64,000 nt of DNA, taken from Cotesia glomerata (taxonomy: Eukaryota; Arthropoda; Insecta; Hymenoptera; Braconidae). The stretch covers positions 8,531,771-8,595,770 of the forward strand of contig NC_058165.1 of NCBI RefSeq assembly GCF_020080835.1. The letters are read 5' to 3'. The notes under the pieces are model-generated. The model worked only from the letters and a program-made list of their open reading frames with translations, had not been told where the DNA came from and did no database searches. Each line of letters opens with the position of its first letter. Position 1 is the stretch's first letter. Shown here one piece after another: positions 11,779-24,271 of the stretch. The position numbers were made by a program, and so were the translations under genes.

Positions 11779-12006
11779 CTGCATAAGCTGAATCATTCCG
11801 TCTCCGACTTCGGGTAGTCGATAATTAGTTTCGTAATTTGAATTTAAATTTGACGGACAAACTTCTGCGAGCATCATTTTTTCGGCCAAAGAAGAAGAAG
11901 AAGAGGAAGAAACAATCTTGATTTCTTCTGGGTCAGCGATACTTAACATCCCTATTTTTTTTCGACCCTGCAAAATTTCATTCACATTTTCGCATCGATT
12001 CTCCAT
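11779..12006 (-). CDS. Candidate first coding exon of an unidentified gene
   Basis: Seen: a 76-codon open frame begins at an ATG in good context (ACGATGG) and ends exactly at CAG before GTAGAT, a usable splice donor, in phase 0. Composition is protein-like and non-repetitive apart from a run of seven Ser codons, and GC content is higher than in the flanks. I do not recognise the product. Downstream exons would lie to the left on the minus strand, but none could be identified in 1-11778, so they may be very distant or beyond the window. The 300 bp to its right, GC-richer than background, would be the promoter/5'UTR. This is inference; a chance open frame remains possible. Confidence 0.4.
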
Positions 12007-14678
12007 CGTAAATAATCACTCACTCACTCTCAAAGACTCGTAATAATAAAACGTTTGAATCACTGATATGACGAGTATTGAAGACGGAAAGACAATGAAT
12101 GCTCGTGAAAATAATTCACTAGACTTAGAATTATTTGTAAAAATTTATAAACTTTTTTTGCTCTGCTCCCCTACTTGGAACATTCCCGCTTTCGTTGAGC
12201 GCTTCTTCTTCTTATTATTTAATAGTTGTGCGTGTAGATGTAATGTTAATGTTGGATTATCTTTAGTTAAGAATAGAGACGGTACACAGACAAACTCCAC
12301 ATTTACATGTCGGCGACGTTAATACTTTCCGGAGGGGATAATACATGCAATTAGTAGATAAAATGTTTGTGTGAATTGGCGCAAGCGCGAAAACTACTCG
12401 TCACAGCTCTAAGCATGTACTTTTTTTAAATTGAATTTTGAGAGTGAGCCGATTAAAATGGTTGCAAGTCATGCCAGTGGACAAATATTCTGATATGCTT
12501 TTTCTGTCTGTTGTTATAAATAGCTCACATTATATTTAAATAAACAAGATTTAGAGATTTAAATTAATTATCGAGTTCCGTTCGGTACAAACGTTAATTA
12601 AATTTATTTTATTTAATTTTATTGATAAGAGGTTATAAGCACTTGAAATATATAAAAAATTAGTTTTATTAATTTTATTTTTATAATTTTAAAGAGACTT
12701 GATCAATAAATTCAATTTCTGATGATTTTTAGATCAAGAACAGAAAGTAATTTTGCTAAATGACTATTATTACGAATTTATATGATATTTACGATAAATG
12801 ATCATATCGCTTATAATCGGCCAAAAGCATCCTAAAAATCTACATAACTCGAGAAAAGTCCTGACTTTATATATACTTTTACATCTTAAATCAAGTTAAA
12901 TTTTTCATCAGTGTACAAAAAAAAGTATCTTATTATTTTTTCGTATCTGTAGTATTTAATGCAAATTCTTAAGATTTAATAATTTCGTATTGATTTTTTG
13001 ATAAAAACAGAATCTATACTCCTTCAGTTTTCGATTTGGTAATTCCGAATGATTTTGATCGTTCGATAATCACCAGATAATATCTTACATTACCGAAACA
13101 TTTTTGGATTTTTGAATTTCAATTATAGACTGAAGATATCGTGCTCATCAATACCTTTGTTTTTAGTACTTCTCAAAGATCGTCTACAGGAGTAAAAAAA
13201 ATCATTTTCTTGTTAACAAAAAAACTCATGATCGAAATTAAAAGTCACTACTATAAGTATGTCAATTTCTATATCATTAAATTGAGAAGCCTCTTCAGAA
13301 TTATAAAAATTCCCTTATTTCTAGATGTTCTAAATGTTTTTTATTTTTTTTCCTTATTAAATTAAATAATTTATTGCCTGATAAAATATTTATTAACAGG
13401 TGATGATAAGTACATAAATTAATATTACAATTTCGAGTAATAAATTTCAATTTTTAATTCCATTAATTAAATATTTAACTGAATTATGAATTGCTCAATT
13501 TTTCTACGACTATACTAAATATGATTATAAAAACTGTATATTTAATTACTGTCGTATTAACATAAGATTGAAGGACGTTAATGATGTTAATATCTGCTCA
13601 AATATTATTTATTAATTACTGATGAATTGTTGTTAATTTTTATTTAACCAGGTGTTCTTACACGTGTAATTAGAATCGCAAACACCTACGCTAGTTTTTT
13701 AATGAAAATACTTCGTCTAAAATTATTTAAACTGAAGATTTAATAGCGTATTTTATTTTAAAATAATAAGAAGAAAATACTGAAGTAGAGAATAAATAAT
13801 TTATTTGCTGCTGAACAATTGTACACTGTTTGTAGTTGGTTTATTTTAGTCGCTTGTGACCCATCGCTTAAGCACTATGAAGTCCGAGGACAAAATAATA
13901 TTTTTAGTCTTTCCGTACGGTTTAATTCCAACATAAATGTTAATATATATATTTTCTGTCAATGAATAATCGAAAACAATAACAGCTGTGAAATATTCGA
14001 AAAACACCTTGAGGTTACTCATTGATTTATACTTTTAATTTCGTTCATTAATATACAGCACTTATAAAAACTCATAAGTGTGTATGTATATGTATATTTG
14101 TCGTGGATGAAATAATAAATATCATTATTGCGTAATGATTATACATTATACATATATTAAATATGAATAAGTATATGCGTTTACGTATGTCTTTATCTTT
14201 ATTTATTTGTTACAATAGCTACTGTAATAACTTTGGTGTAAAACTATAAATATTGTTTATTTACAATAGTATTTGACGTCACATTGCTTGAACAACTAAG
14301 CAAATATCTGATGTATCATGTCATCTTTTATTTTTTTTTTTATTGCTCTCATCAATACTTAATCATCTGTTATTGACTTTGGTACTGATAATTAAGATGT
14401 GCGCATGAATTTTGGCAAGAATATCCAAGATACGAAAAAATGATAAGGAACCTTTTTTATTGAAAATTTATTTTTCGACAAAAAAGGTATCTTGTGATTT
14501 TTTCGTAAAAGTCATTCGATTTATCCTTAAATGATATTTTTGATTTCTGAAGTTTTATCTAATTTTCTGAGTAAAGGCTTGCAAATACGGAGAAAGGTGA
14601 TTAAAATATTTTTTGTAGAAAATTAAACTCCCAGCAAAAAAAATTAGAAAAACGGTTGACCCTGAAGGCCATTCCTGC
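12007..14678. other. AT-rich intergenic region, no gene seen
   Basis: Short open frames at 12068-12322 and 13141-13365 show no recognisable protein features. No TE could be identified with confidence, and nothing else stands out. Confidence 0.55.
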
Positions 14679-15558
14679 AACTTCCCGCTAATTCCATACA
14701 TAAGTGCTTAAAATTGCACTTATGACGTTTTTGAGTTCTTCGAGCTCAAAGAGTTAACTCTTCAAGCTCAAAAGCCTGATAAAGGTTTAATAAAACACTA
14801 TTCTTAAAATTTTCAAACTGCAATTACTTTTGAATGAATTAACTGATTTTCACGTGGTTGGCAGCATTCGATGCAGTTGTTCAAATCTTAGGATTAACTT
14901 GTAAACACAAATTAATCAAACCGAAAATTTTGGAGAAATTTGAAAAATTCATTTTTTCCGAAATTTTTTGTTTTTGATAACTCACGAACGAATTAACCGA
15001 TTTTGACCGGCCTGGCGGCGATCAATGTAGTTTTTTGAGCTCGTATAGTTATATCATTACATCAAAACCGATCCGAAAAGAAATGTCGGAGTTATATTAA
15101 AAGAACACTTGTTCCCACATTTTTCGTCAACGATATCTCTCGAATCAATCAACCGATTTTCACGTTATTGGCGGCGATCAACGTGATTTTTTGAGCATTA
15201 ATAATTATTTTATTTAATCGAAAACGATCCGAAAAAAATGTCGAAGTTATGTAAATAAAACACTATTTTTGAAATTTTTCGTTTTTGATAACTCACGAAC
15301 GAATCAATTTTGACCGGTCTGGCAGCGATCGATGTGGTTTTCCAAAATTTAAAGCTGATTAGATTTTGAGATTGATCGATAAAGCCATTCAGAAGTTATT
15401 TCAAAAAAACGATTCTTCGAAAATTTTGTTTTTGAGATTTCTCAAAATCTAACCAACCTAATTGGTTCAAATTTTCAGGAAATTCAATGGCAACGATACT
15501 CCTTACAAAGTCAAAGTTTGGTCCCGATCGATCGAGCCATTCAGAACTCATGAGAGGT

Positions 15559-15624
<66 letters not shown>

Positions 15625-15780
15625 TCAGCCGTACGGTCACTACCGTAAAAATAATCAAGGAATATTCCTATTAGAACCTCAAAACTTGAGAACTGATGAA
15701 AACTCGATTTTCGCAAAACGGGATAAAACCAATAACTTCCCAAATTTAAAAAAATTTTCAATTTTTTTTAGCGGGAAGTT
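14679..15780. mobile_element. 1.1-kb non-autonomous element with AACTTCCCGCTAA inverted ends
   Basis: The left end AACTTCCCGCTAA (14679-14691) is the reverse complement of the right end TTAGCGGGAAGTT (15768-15780). The interior holds about four degenerate units of about 155 bp (around 14820, 14975, 15128 and 15287; shared words such as GGCGGCGATCAA) and an (AC)n tract at 15561-15623. Just inside the right end a second AACTTCCC (about 15734) can pair with the terminus as a subterminal hairpin. A reversed, partial copy lies at 33589 onward. No transposase is encoded. Confidence 0.7.
15561..15623. repeat. (AC)n microsatellite inside the inverted-repeat element
   Basis: About 31 AC units. The partial second copy of the host element (33589 onward) has a (TG)-rich tract at the corresponding place (about 33737-33770), so the microsatellite appears to be a built-in part of the element. 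Confidence 0.9.
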
Positions 15781-16434
15781 AAAAAGGTTTTATATAATTC
15801 TTTTGTTTCTTCAATATTTAATCCAAGATTTGAAGTTTTGATTTTTTCGTCAATCATTCGAGTAATTCTTCAATAATATCTTTGACTTGTAAACTTCGAC
15901 CATCTCTTCTGACTAAAGGGTTAAAGATACCAAAAAAATGGTTCAAATAATTTTTATAAAAAATTAAATTCCTTACAAAAAGGTCTGATTAACTTTTTCA
16001 ATTAATCAATCGTAATAGAAGGGAGTAGTGACAAGAAATAAAAGTAGTAAGCAAAAAAAAAGTTAAATAAATTGAATAAATCCTATTAACTACTCAACGA
16101 AACATTTCACAATTGACGGTCATTTGATGCCATTGAAACACCGGGGAAGTCCAGCAATGCCGCCATATGTTACGTTTAGTCTTCAGTAATACATCCATAA
16201 AATAAATAAAACAGCCTCTCCCTAATCACTAGACGATCAAATTTCGATCTTAATCTTTAAAAAAACCCAGACTGTGAATAAATATTAAAATTGATAGTTG
16301 ATAAAAATATTGGACTAAAAAAACGAAACAACTCGTCGACCTTCGATATAGTTTATGCCATTGTAACAACCTCTCATTCAGAGATAGTCGCATTTTATTT
16401 AACTCTTATAGACACTGCACACTACAGTCTCCTT

Positions 16435-16473
<39 letters not shown>

Positions 16474-16616
16474 ACTGCTGCCAACTTTCACGTATCATAA
16501 TACACATAGAGAAAGAATGTGGTTTCCCTTTCAAATTACAAAATACTCAGTTGAGGGTACTGACAACTGTCCTCGAGATTTGTAATTATTAATTTTAAAA
16601 ACGCACTCTATCAAAA

Positions 16617-16693
<77 letters not shown>

Positions 16694-18607
16694 TAAATTT
16701 TGAAGAAAAAAAAAAAATAAACGTGTTGCATATTTATGTCTATATGCATACGAAATGCAAGATGATATTCAATGATAAACATGATAATCAATAATACATC
16801 TAGTTATTGAATTTGAGCATGATTTATTTACATAGAAATGGCTAGTGTAGGAAAAATTAGGCCATGGTCGGTGGTGGATATAGTATATATGTTATGTAGT
16901 GTAAGTTTCGTTACACTAAGGCGTAGTGTCGAGAGTAGATATTTTATTAAGTATTCTCTTATATCTTGTAATATAACATAACACAACCCGTTGTTATTAT
17001 TATATCCATGTATCGAACACGTGATTTTATAAGCAAGCCCCAGGCAATAATTTACCACTGAATAAACTTAATAAAATTATTTTATGCCAATTTCCAGCAT
17101 CAAAATACCTTGACCTTTCGAATTATTCGTTTTCAGTCTCACAATTATCTTCCTTGTTATTACTTATTATTGCTTATTATTACTTATTATTACACTACTC
17201 ATGCTGCGAAACATTAGAGAGTAGTCTACGCTCGAAAAATTTCTCTCGTCTCCTCTCTGTAACTAATTTTGTTATTGTTACACTCTTGATAGTCCCATGG
17301 AACCAATATAATTTTTGCGCCATGAAACAGATATTCAATCAAGATTTATTCTGATAGTTCAAAAAATTATTTAGTGGAATAGAAATTTAGGAAAATAAAA
17401 TAACAAATGTAGTCCTGTTAAGTGACACAAAAATTTTCGTAGCTGAAAAACATGAATAGTTTTATGAATAATCATTATTTATGACATTTTTCTTAATTCA
17501 CTCGTTTAGGCTCGGAAGAAATTAGTGTGGGTAAGCAATTAATATTATCAAAAATTCAATTGTGAGAATTATAGTTTAAGTTTTTGAAGATATTAAAAAT
17601 TCAATGTTCTTAAAATATCAAATATTGAGATTTCTTGAATTCAATTTTTTGAAAATAATCAAAAATCAAATCTTTGAAAATATCAAATTTAAGTTTTTGT
17701 TAATATAAAAAAATTCAATTTTTTAAGATACCAAAAATTTCAATTGCTTGTTAACTAGAATTTGTTAAAATCAGTCTTATGAAACGATCAATAAGTCAAT
17801 TTTTGAAATTATAAAATTTAAGTTTTTGAAAGTATAAAAATGTAATTATTTAAAAATATTCAAAAGTTATGTTTGTTAAATTTAATTTTCGGAACTATAA
17901 AATTTAATTTTTTTAAGGTATCAAATATTAAAATTCAGTTATCTTAAGATTATTAAAAATTCGATTTTTGGAACTGCAAAGTTTAAGTTTTTGGAAAAAT
18001 TCAATTATTGAAAATATCAAGTTTAAGTTTTTAGAACTGTAAAAAATGTATTTTTTTAAGATACCAAAAATTATCAAAGGTCAATTTTCAGAAATATAAA
18101 ATTTTAGTTTTTGGAAGTATCAAAAATTCAATCTTTCATTGTTATACTATTATTAGTTCTCGGAGACCAACATAATTTGTGTACCATCAAACAGATAATT
18201 TAATCAATATCAACTCTCCAACTTTCAAAATTCATTCAGTGTTCTAAAATCAAGTAAAATCATAACAAATTCCCAAATTTGTTCCCACCTTCGCAATAGA
18301 AAAATATTTATAGCTTGAAAATACGATAATTTTACAAAAAATCTATCATTTAAATTTTTTTAACACTCTTTTGTTCCTAATGTGCATGCGCGTTATAATA
18401 ATAGCTGGAGCTGAGTTGAGTTCGAAAAACACCGTAAAATATTTGAATTATGAATTTCATCAATAATTTCCACTAATAAATTTCTTTCTTTTTCACTTTA
18501 CTCTTCTATTATCAATACATTTTTATTAAAAATTTAATGCGCGTAATGAGTTGTGCACTTTTGGATTTTCCAAACTTTTTAATTCATAATATTGATTCCA
18601 TGAGTAA
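15781..18607. other. AT-rich intergenic region with simple repeats
   Basis: No gene is seen. The region contains (TA)n at 16440-16472 and 16620-16690. A degenerate A/T-rich minisatellite (unit about 28-35 bp, words like AAATTTAAGTTTTTG) runs from about 17520 to 18140, and similar sequences lie on both sides of it (17265-17490 and 18145-18350). Confidence 0.6.
17520..18140. repeat. Degenerate AT-rich minisatellite
   Basis: Phrases such as 'tcaatttttgaaa.tataaaatttaagttttt' recur roughly every 28-35 bp with much drift. The array lies between two diverged direct repeats of about 200 bp. Confidence 0.55.
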
Positions 18608-18617
18608 TTTATTTATT
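18608..18617 (-). terminator. Polyadenylation signal of BCKDHB
   Basis: On the minus strand two overlapping AATAAA hexamers lie about 55-60 nt after the TAA stop of the BCKDHB reading frame. Confidence 0.6.
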
Positions 18618-18669
18618 TATAAAAATTACATTTCTTCTTTTTCACTAGATTCTCATTTTTGGAAAAAAA

Positions 18670-21600
18670 TTAGAAATTCAAAGTCTTCTTTATCGCGTCA
18701 AAACAACGCCATTTATCAGGAAGATAAAACGGTTCGAATATAAGAGGAAAGGGAGTATCCCAACCAGTTACTCTTTGAACGGGAGCTTCGAGATGTAAAA
18801 AACAAGCTTCCTGTCAACAACAACAAAAAATAATTATTACCCACATAATAAACACAAACAAGATAAATAAGATAAACCAAATAAAAATAAATAGAAGAAA
18901 AAAATACCTGGATGGTCGCAGCTATTTCACTCCCAAATCCGTTAGTGAGTGGCGCCTCATGCGCAATAACAACTCGTCCAGTTTTTTTCGCAGACTAAAA
19001 GTTTAATAAATAATGATTAAGTAGACAGTACGAACAATAAATAATATAAAATTTTAAACACTGACTATTAGCAGCTGGTATTTACGAATGTATTTTTTAT
19101 TCGATGAAGTTACTTTCGCGGATCAGCTGTACGTTACAAGAATGCACTTTGCATTAATGCTCAATACAAAGTATATATAAATCATAGATCATAGATCTAA
19201 TGCATCGATATCCAATCACCATTAATGCTAATTTACAATCCGATTGTTGATTATATGGAGAAAAGAGAATAGTTATATTCTCGATGCACACTACTGAGAA
19301 AGAAAACACTTTTTATTTAAAATTTATTTTCTTGACAAAAGAACGTATATTTTTTAAAATTTCCGAGTAGATTTTTTTATCTGAAGAAATGACTCTTTTT
19401 CGAAAAATATTTATTAATATTTAATAAATTAATAAATTGTTTCCAAATAAATGAATTTATTATTAGTTAATAAATTTTACTATCAATGTGTTACGAAATA
19501 ATATTAACAATTTAAAATAAAAAGTTAAATGGATTGGATCAAGAAGTTATTTAAAAAGTTTCCGCTAGGTGGCTACAGTTCTTGTAGTTAAAATTCTACA
19601 ATTTGGGTATTTAACTTCACTGAAAAATTTTTAAAGGTCAAGGGTTTAAATCCCAGACAAAGTAATTTTTTTTTATCCACTTACAGAAAAATTTGTTAAT
19701 ATTTAATAAGCCTCATTATAAAAAATTATAGCTTTATAAATTTAGAAATGAATTTATTATGAATCTTCATATCTTTCTGTTAACATATTCACTCCAAAAA
19801 AAAAATTAATTAACTGTTAATAAATGTACTTTTGTGATAAACAAATATTTAGATGTATTTAATAAATGAATAATTTGTTTCCAAATCAATTTATTAACAG
19901 TTAATTTAGTGTATTACACTCTACGGGAAGTAAATAAGAAAGCCTCAGATCACTCATGTTTGTTGACCTCGGCTTCGCCTCAGCCAACAATTACATGTGA
20001 TCTGAGACATTTCTTACTTTACTTCCCTAGGTATGTAATATACTATTTATCAGTACATAAGTATACTTTACATTCTGATAAATTTTTCTAGAACATTTTA
20101 GGACATATTAAGGTAGTACTATCGTTACCACAAGAGTCAAATCCCAAAATCTAACCTTATTTGATTAACGTAGTAGATTTCCCTATACTAAATCACGTTG
20201 GAGAAAGAGAGACAGATATACATTTTGAATGTTTTTTATTAATAAATATTCTCATATCCTCGAAAACCATACTGATTGTTATTAAATATGTTCTAGATGT
20301 TATTTACTCTCGTTGTCTTAATTTTTATAAGAATCTGAACGTCCAGTTTTGTGAAATAAAATAAAGTCTTTGATTTTCCATAAGGATCAATGGTAAAGGC
20401 AAAAATATGTAAATATTAATATCTTTTTTTTCAGGACTCGCTAGGCTTCCAAAAATTTTACTACTTAATTATGATATTATAAAGTACCAATATGCAATAT
20501 TTCATTAAATTCTGAACGTCAATTCTAAAACTGGTAGTACTACCTTAATTGGACTAAAATTTTTAGAAATATTCAAAGAAAGAATTAAATTTTTTTTCAA
20601 AACTTTCCTTTAAAATATTAGTAAAAAAAATAATAAAATGTAAAAAAGGCGGCGCTGCACTCATTACGCGATCTACGCAGGGTCAGTAGCATTTAAAAAG
20701 AAGAAAGGACAATAAAAGTTATATTTTGTAAAACTTCAATAAGACATCAGATAATCATGTCATAAGTCATAAGAAAACAAAAATTACCGTGGAAACAGTC
20801 TCGATATCCCACGGAAGAATAGACATGAGATCAATGACTTCACAAGAAGCGCCGAGTTTCTCTTGGACAATATCAGCAGTCTCGAGTAGAACATGCACTT
20901 GACTACCCCATCCAACCAGCGTTATTGAATCACCTGAGAGTAAACCATTAATCATTTGTCATAAATTTATCTGATCAATCACAATCATGCATTGACAAAT
21001 TGCCTCGATGGGATATCTAATATCTAATTTATTAAATTAGTTATTTACATTTTACATCTTACATTGAATTACCTTCTCTTACGATTTCAGCTTTTCCAAT
21101 GGGTACTTTGAAGTTGTCTATAGGAACATCATCCACGGCAATGCGGTAGAGAGCCTTTGGTTCGAATATCAAACAAGGATCTGGATCATCGATGCAGCTC
21201 AGTAGCAAACCTTTTGCTTGAATCGGTCCTCGAGGAACTACGATCTATTTACAACAAATACTTGTGACTATTCAAATCATTAATCATCAATCATAATAAT
21301 TGATTATCAATCATTGATCAATGATCAGTAATTATGGCAATAAACAGCAAGGAATAACTAACAATCAACATCTGATTTCTGCAAGTAAATTTTATATTTT
21401 TTTTTTTTTTTTTTTCTTATTGAAATAAAGGCCCTGGTAAAAACCAATGCAGCCAACTGATACATAGTTATAACAATAAACAGTACAATTACAATTACCA
21501 TTCGTCGGCATATGGGTCAGTTAAATCTTATTTCATATCACAGGCGGTCTTTAAATTAAACAATATTTACTTTGACTACACAGTTACTTGTACCAGTATG

Positions 21601-21684
21601 AAATCAAAAACAATAATTTAAAATACATTATCCTTAATATCACAATTCCGCAACAATTAACATTTTAACATTTTTAATTTTTCC

Positions 21685-21726
<42 letters not shown>

Positions 21727-23674
21727 AAACAAACAGTCTATGCTTATAAAGATTCTAATTAAATAAAAATATCAATATCGTTAATAAACTTCTGTAAGGT
21801 TTTAACAGCCGAGACCAATGATTGCAGTTTCAATCGGCTTAACGAAACGAATGGAAATTTTGAAAAAACGTTTTTAGAGATAATAGATAATTTAATAAAC
21901 TATTTCACCACAAAGCGTTTTTTTTCAAAAATTTCATTCGTTTCGTGAAACCAATCGAAACTGCAATTGCTCTACTGTTGGGAGTGCGACAGAGATAGTT
22001 CCGTTGAACTCCGTGAGAGCAAAGCGAGAAAAAGATGGTCTCGCCTGTTAACGACACTATTATTCAGGTTAATTTTATAACAATAATTCAGTCAGAGGCA
22101 CCATCTGTTGAGTAATACTGAGACTAGGTAGTTAGAAATAATAATTTAAATGATTAAAAAAAATAATCTGTCACCGGAAGTAAAATGAATTGTGTACGAA
22201 CATTCAACGAGATTCTTTAAAGACATATTAAATCATGTAGACATCTTTTAAAACAATCCAAAATCCATGGATCAATCATAAATAAGAAACAAAATGAAAA
22301 AGTAAAACTATCAAATGTATAAAAATAAATCAAAGTATGAAATAGTTGAGCCAAGCGAAGAATGATCAACTTTATAAATCACATAATAAATTTTTTGTAA
22401 AAATTAAAAATATTTAATTGAAAACTATTAATAACATTGTTTAAAAAGAAAAAGAAAAAAACATCTGTCAGTTTTTAGAATTTCTTCTAACTAACAAATT
22501 ATTATAAGAAAAATTTTCGAAAATTACTCATGAAAGAATTAAAAAAAAAAGTACGCAATTTTTTGAAAACGTTTCTTTGAAATAAATTATTTTTTAAATA
22601 AAAAAAAAGTTAGGTTCAGTCAGAATATGAAAATTGCGAGAATAGTGAAAATCTTAATAATACTGAAATTAAAAGATATCTGAAAATTAAAAAAATTTTT
22701 TTTACTAATTAAATTAAAGTTAAAAAAATTTAGTAAAAATTTAAAGTGCGAATTTTTATAAGTATTTTTTTTTTATCATAGTTTATTTTTTAATTAAATA
22801 ATAAAAAAATTTAACTTTTTGTTTGAATTTTTGAGTGAATAATAAAAATACTTACCTTAAGACCAGGTGTGTGGGCAAAATAAGCTTCTGGACTCTGCGA
22901 ATGATAGAGAGCTCCATGTCCAACAGCTCCACAAGGTGCTCGTACTGTTAGCTTCCCACAATCAAAGAGATTGCCGCTTCGGTATCGGATTTTAGCTGCC
23001 TCGTTTACCAGCTGTAAATATTAACAACAATTATCAATTAATATAATTTCTTCTCCAATAAAAAATTAATAATAACAATTAATTAAAATTTTAATTTTAG
23101 TTACTTGGTCAAATGCTGGATAAATGTAATCAGCAAATTGAATTTCGGCGATCGCAGTAACACCTTGATTAGCGAGTCCAATTCCAAATCCAACGATTCC
23201 TTGTTCAGATAACGGAGTGTTGAAAACTCGGTTATTGCCAAACCGATCTTTTAAGCCAACTGTGCAACGGAATACGCCACCAAATGCGACGTCTTCGCCA
23301 AAAATTACTACAATATTTTAAATAAGAATTAATTAGTAATAAAGGTTAAAAAAATTATCATTTTCAATTAACTGAACTTCTGTATTACCTGAATTAGAGT
23401 TTTTTTCAAGCGCGATGCCCAGCGCGTCATTAATCGCCTGGTACATATTAATCTTTTTGGTCTCACCTTAGACAAAATTATATCAATTAATGGTTAATTA
23501 TGAATCATTTATAAATAATAAATACAATACAACAAGTTTTGAATTACCATCGTAGGATTTCTTGTCTGGTACAAACGAAAAATGCAAGCTACGAACCAAA
23601 TTAAGAGACTTTTTTCTCAATAAATTTCTCAGCAAGCTCATGTAATTATACGCGTACAACTTGCTTGGAATCAT
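18670..23674 (-). CDS. BCKDHB: 2-oxoisovalerate dehydrogenase E1 subunit beta, mitochondrial
   Basis: The beta chain of the E1 component of the mitochondrial branched-chain 2-oxoacid dehydrogenase complex. It pairs with E1-alpha to decarboxylate the oxoacids of Leu, Ile and Val with thiamine diphosphate. Eight exons join in frame (minus strand): 23548-23674, 23389-23466, 23105-23307, 22856-23011, 21073-21244, 20788-20933, 18908-18994, 18670-18810, totalling 1110 nt (369 aa), typical for the family; all junctions are GT/AG. Residues 1 to about 45 are basic, without acidic residues early on, like a mitochondrial transit peptide. Family signatures are GEDVAFGGVFR (about 72-82), PLSEQGIVGFGIG, EIQFADYIYPAFDQ, RAPCGAVGHGALYHSQSPE, SILPWDIETV, HEAPLTNGF and the C-terminal FPLIFEPFYLPDKWRC. 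The start ATG at 23674 is the only one preceding the transit-like region in the first exon. Introns 4 and 6 hold TE insertions; coding parts appear intact. Confidence 0.97.
19526..19682 (+). repeat. B-box-containing tRNA-like repeat, copy 1
   Basis: Contains GCTAGGTGGCTACAGTT (A-box-like) and, about 85 nt on, GGGTTTAAATCCCAG (decayed B-box). It is flanked by arms of the 'gatagaaggatt' hairpin family (about 19340-19525 and 19683-19905). Lies in BCKDHB intron 6. Confidence 0.6.
19908..20041. repeat. Long imperfect palindrome in BCKDHB intron 6
   Basis: Arms of about 65 bp pair around the centre CTCGGCTTCGCCTCAG. Matching blocks include GGGAAGTAAA/TTTACTTCCC, CTCAGATCAC/GTGATCTGAG and GTTG/CAAC, about 80% overall. 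It would form a strong hairpin in the intron RNA. Confidence 0.75.
20108..20548. mobile_element. piggyBac-type MITE with TTAA target duplications
   Basis: TTAA (20108-20111) is followed by GGTAGTACTA. The right end is TAGTACTACC followed by TTAA (20545-20548). The ends are perfect 10-bp inverted repeats inside a TTAA duplication, the hallmark of piggyBac-mobilised elements. The 433-bp core has no transposase. It lies in BCKDHB intron 6. Confidence 0.75.
21684..21725. repeat. Poly(T)-poly(A) inverted homopolymer
   Basis: A run of T is followed immediately by a run of A in BCKDHB intron 4. It is self-complementary and is likely a difficult assembly site. Confidence 0.85.
21811..21973. mobile_element. 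Hairpin MITE in BCKDHB intron 4
   Basis: Left arm (GAGACCAATGATTGCAGTTT ... CGAAACGAATGG) and right arm (... CATTCGTTTCGTGAAACC ... AACTGCAATTGCTCT) are inverted copies of about 62 bp separated by about 35 bp. No target duplication was identified. Confidence 0.7.
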
Positions 23675-23929
23675 GCTCGAAAAATACTAGTGTCTGACAA
23701 GTGCCCAGTTGATAATCGCATGTGTATTTACATTTACAGTATTTACTTATGTGTAAGTAATAAGTATTCGTATTTGTAATTAATTGTGTTTTATTATATA
23801 TCTGCGCTCGAGTTGTAGCTGTGATAAAAATTTGTATACATTTACATACGGTATCTTTTAATACTGGTATTCACATTTGACCTCTTAATGTAGTGGTTTT
23901 TATTTTATTATTATTATCATTATTATTAT
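23675..23929. other. BCKDHB upstream region
   Basis: Short AT-rich stretch upstream of the first BCKDHB exon, presumed 5'UTR and promoter. No clear TATA box or initiator could be fixed. Confidence 0.4.
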
Positions 23930-24271
23930 ACTGATAGAAGGATTTGTTAATTTTTAATAAGCATTATTAATTGTTAATTAATGATTTTTCAATGTTAGAT
24001 GATTTAATAAATATTTTATAATAGTTAATAAATTATTTACTAATTAAAATTTGTTAACTATTAATAAACATTAACTAAATGTTAATAAATATGTACTTTC
24101 CTTAAAAAAATATTTTTATAAGTTAAAAAATCTTAAGTTATATCTAATAAATGAACAAATTGCTTAAAAGTAAATGAATTAACACTTAATGAATTCTTCA
24201 ATTTTTTTATTGGTGTGTTAAGAATTAAATTTGATAATTCAAAATAACAAGTCAAAACATTTGGATCAAAA
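23930..24271 (+). repeat. Copy of the 'gatagaaggatt' hairpin-arm family, truncated
   Basis: Begins ACTGATAGAAGGATTTG and runs through the same arm sequences seen elsewhere (ATTTATTAA/TTAATAAAT blocks). It ends in the family's AATTCAAAATAA...GGATCAAAA segment, where the LINE fragment begins. The tRNA-like part present in other copies is missing here. Confidence 0.6.

Noticed and set aside
12068..12322. 84-codon open frame upstream of the candidate exon
   Set aside because: No recognisable motif and it overlaps the presumed promoter/5'UTR of the minus-strand exon.
13141..13365. 74-codon AT-rich open frame
   Set aside because: Composition follows the AT-rich background (Phe, Ile, Lys, Leu, Asn) and there is no splice or domain support.
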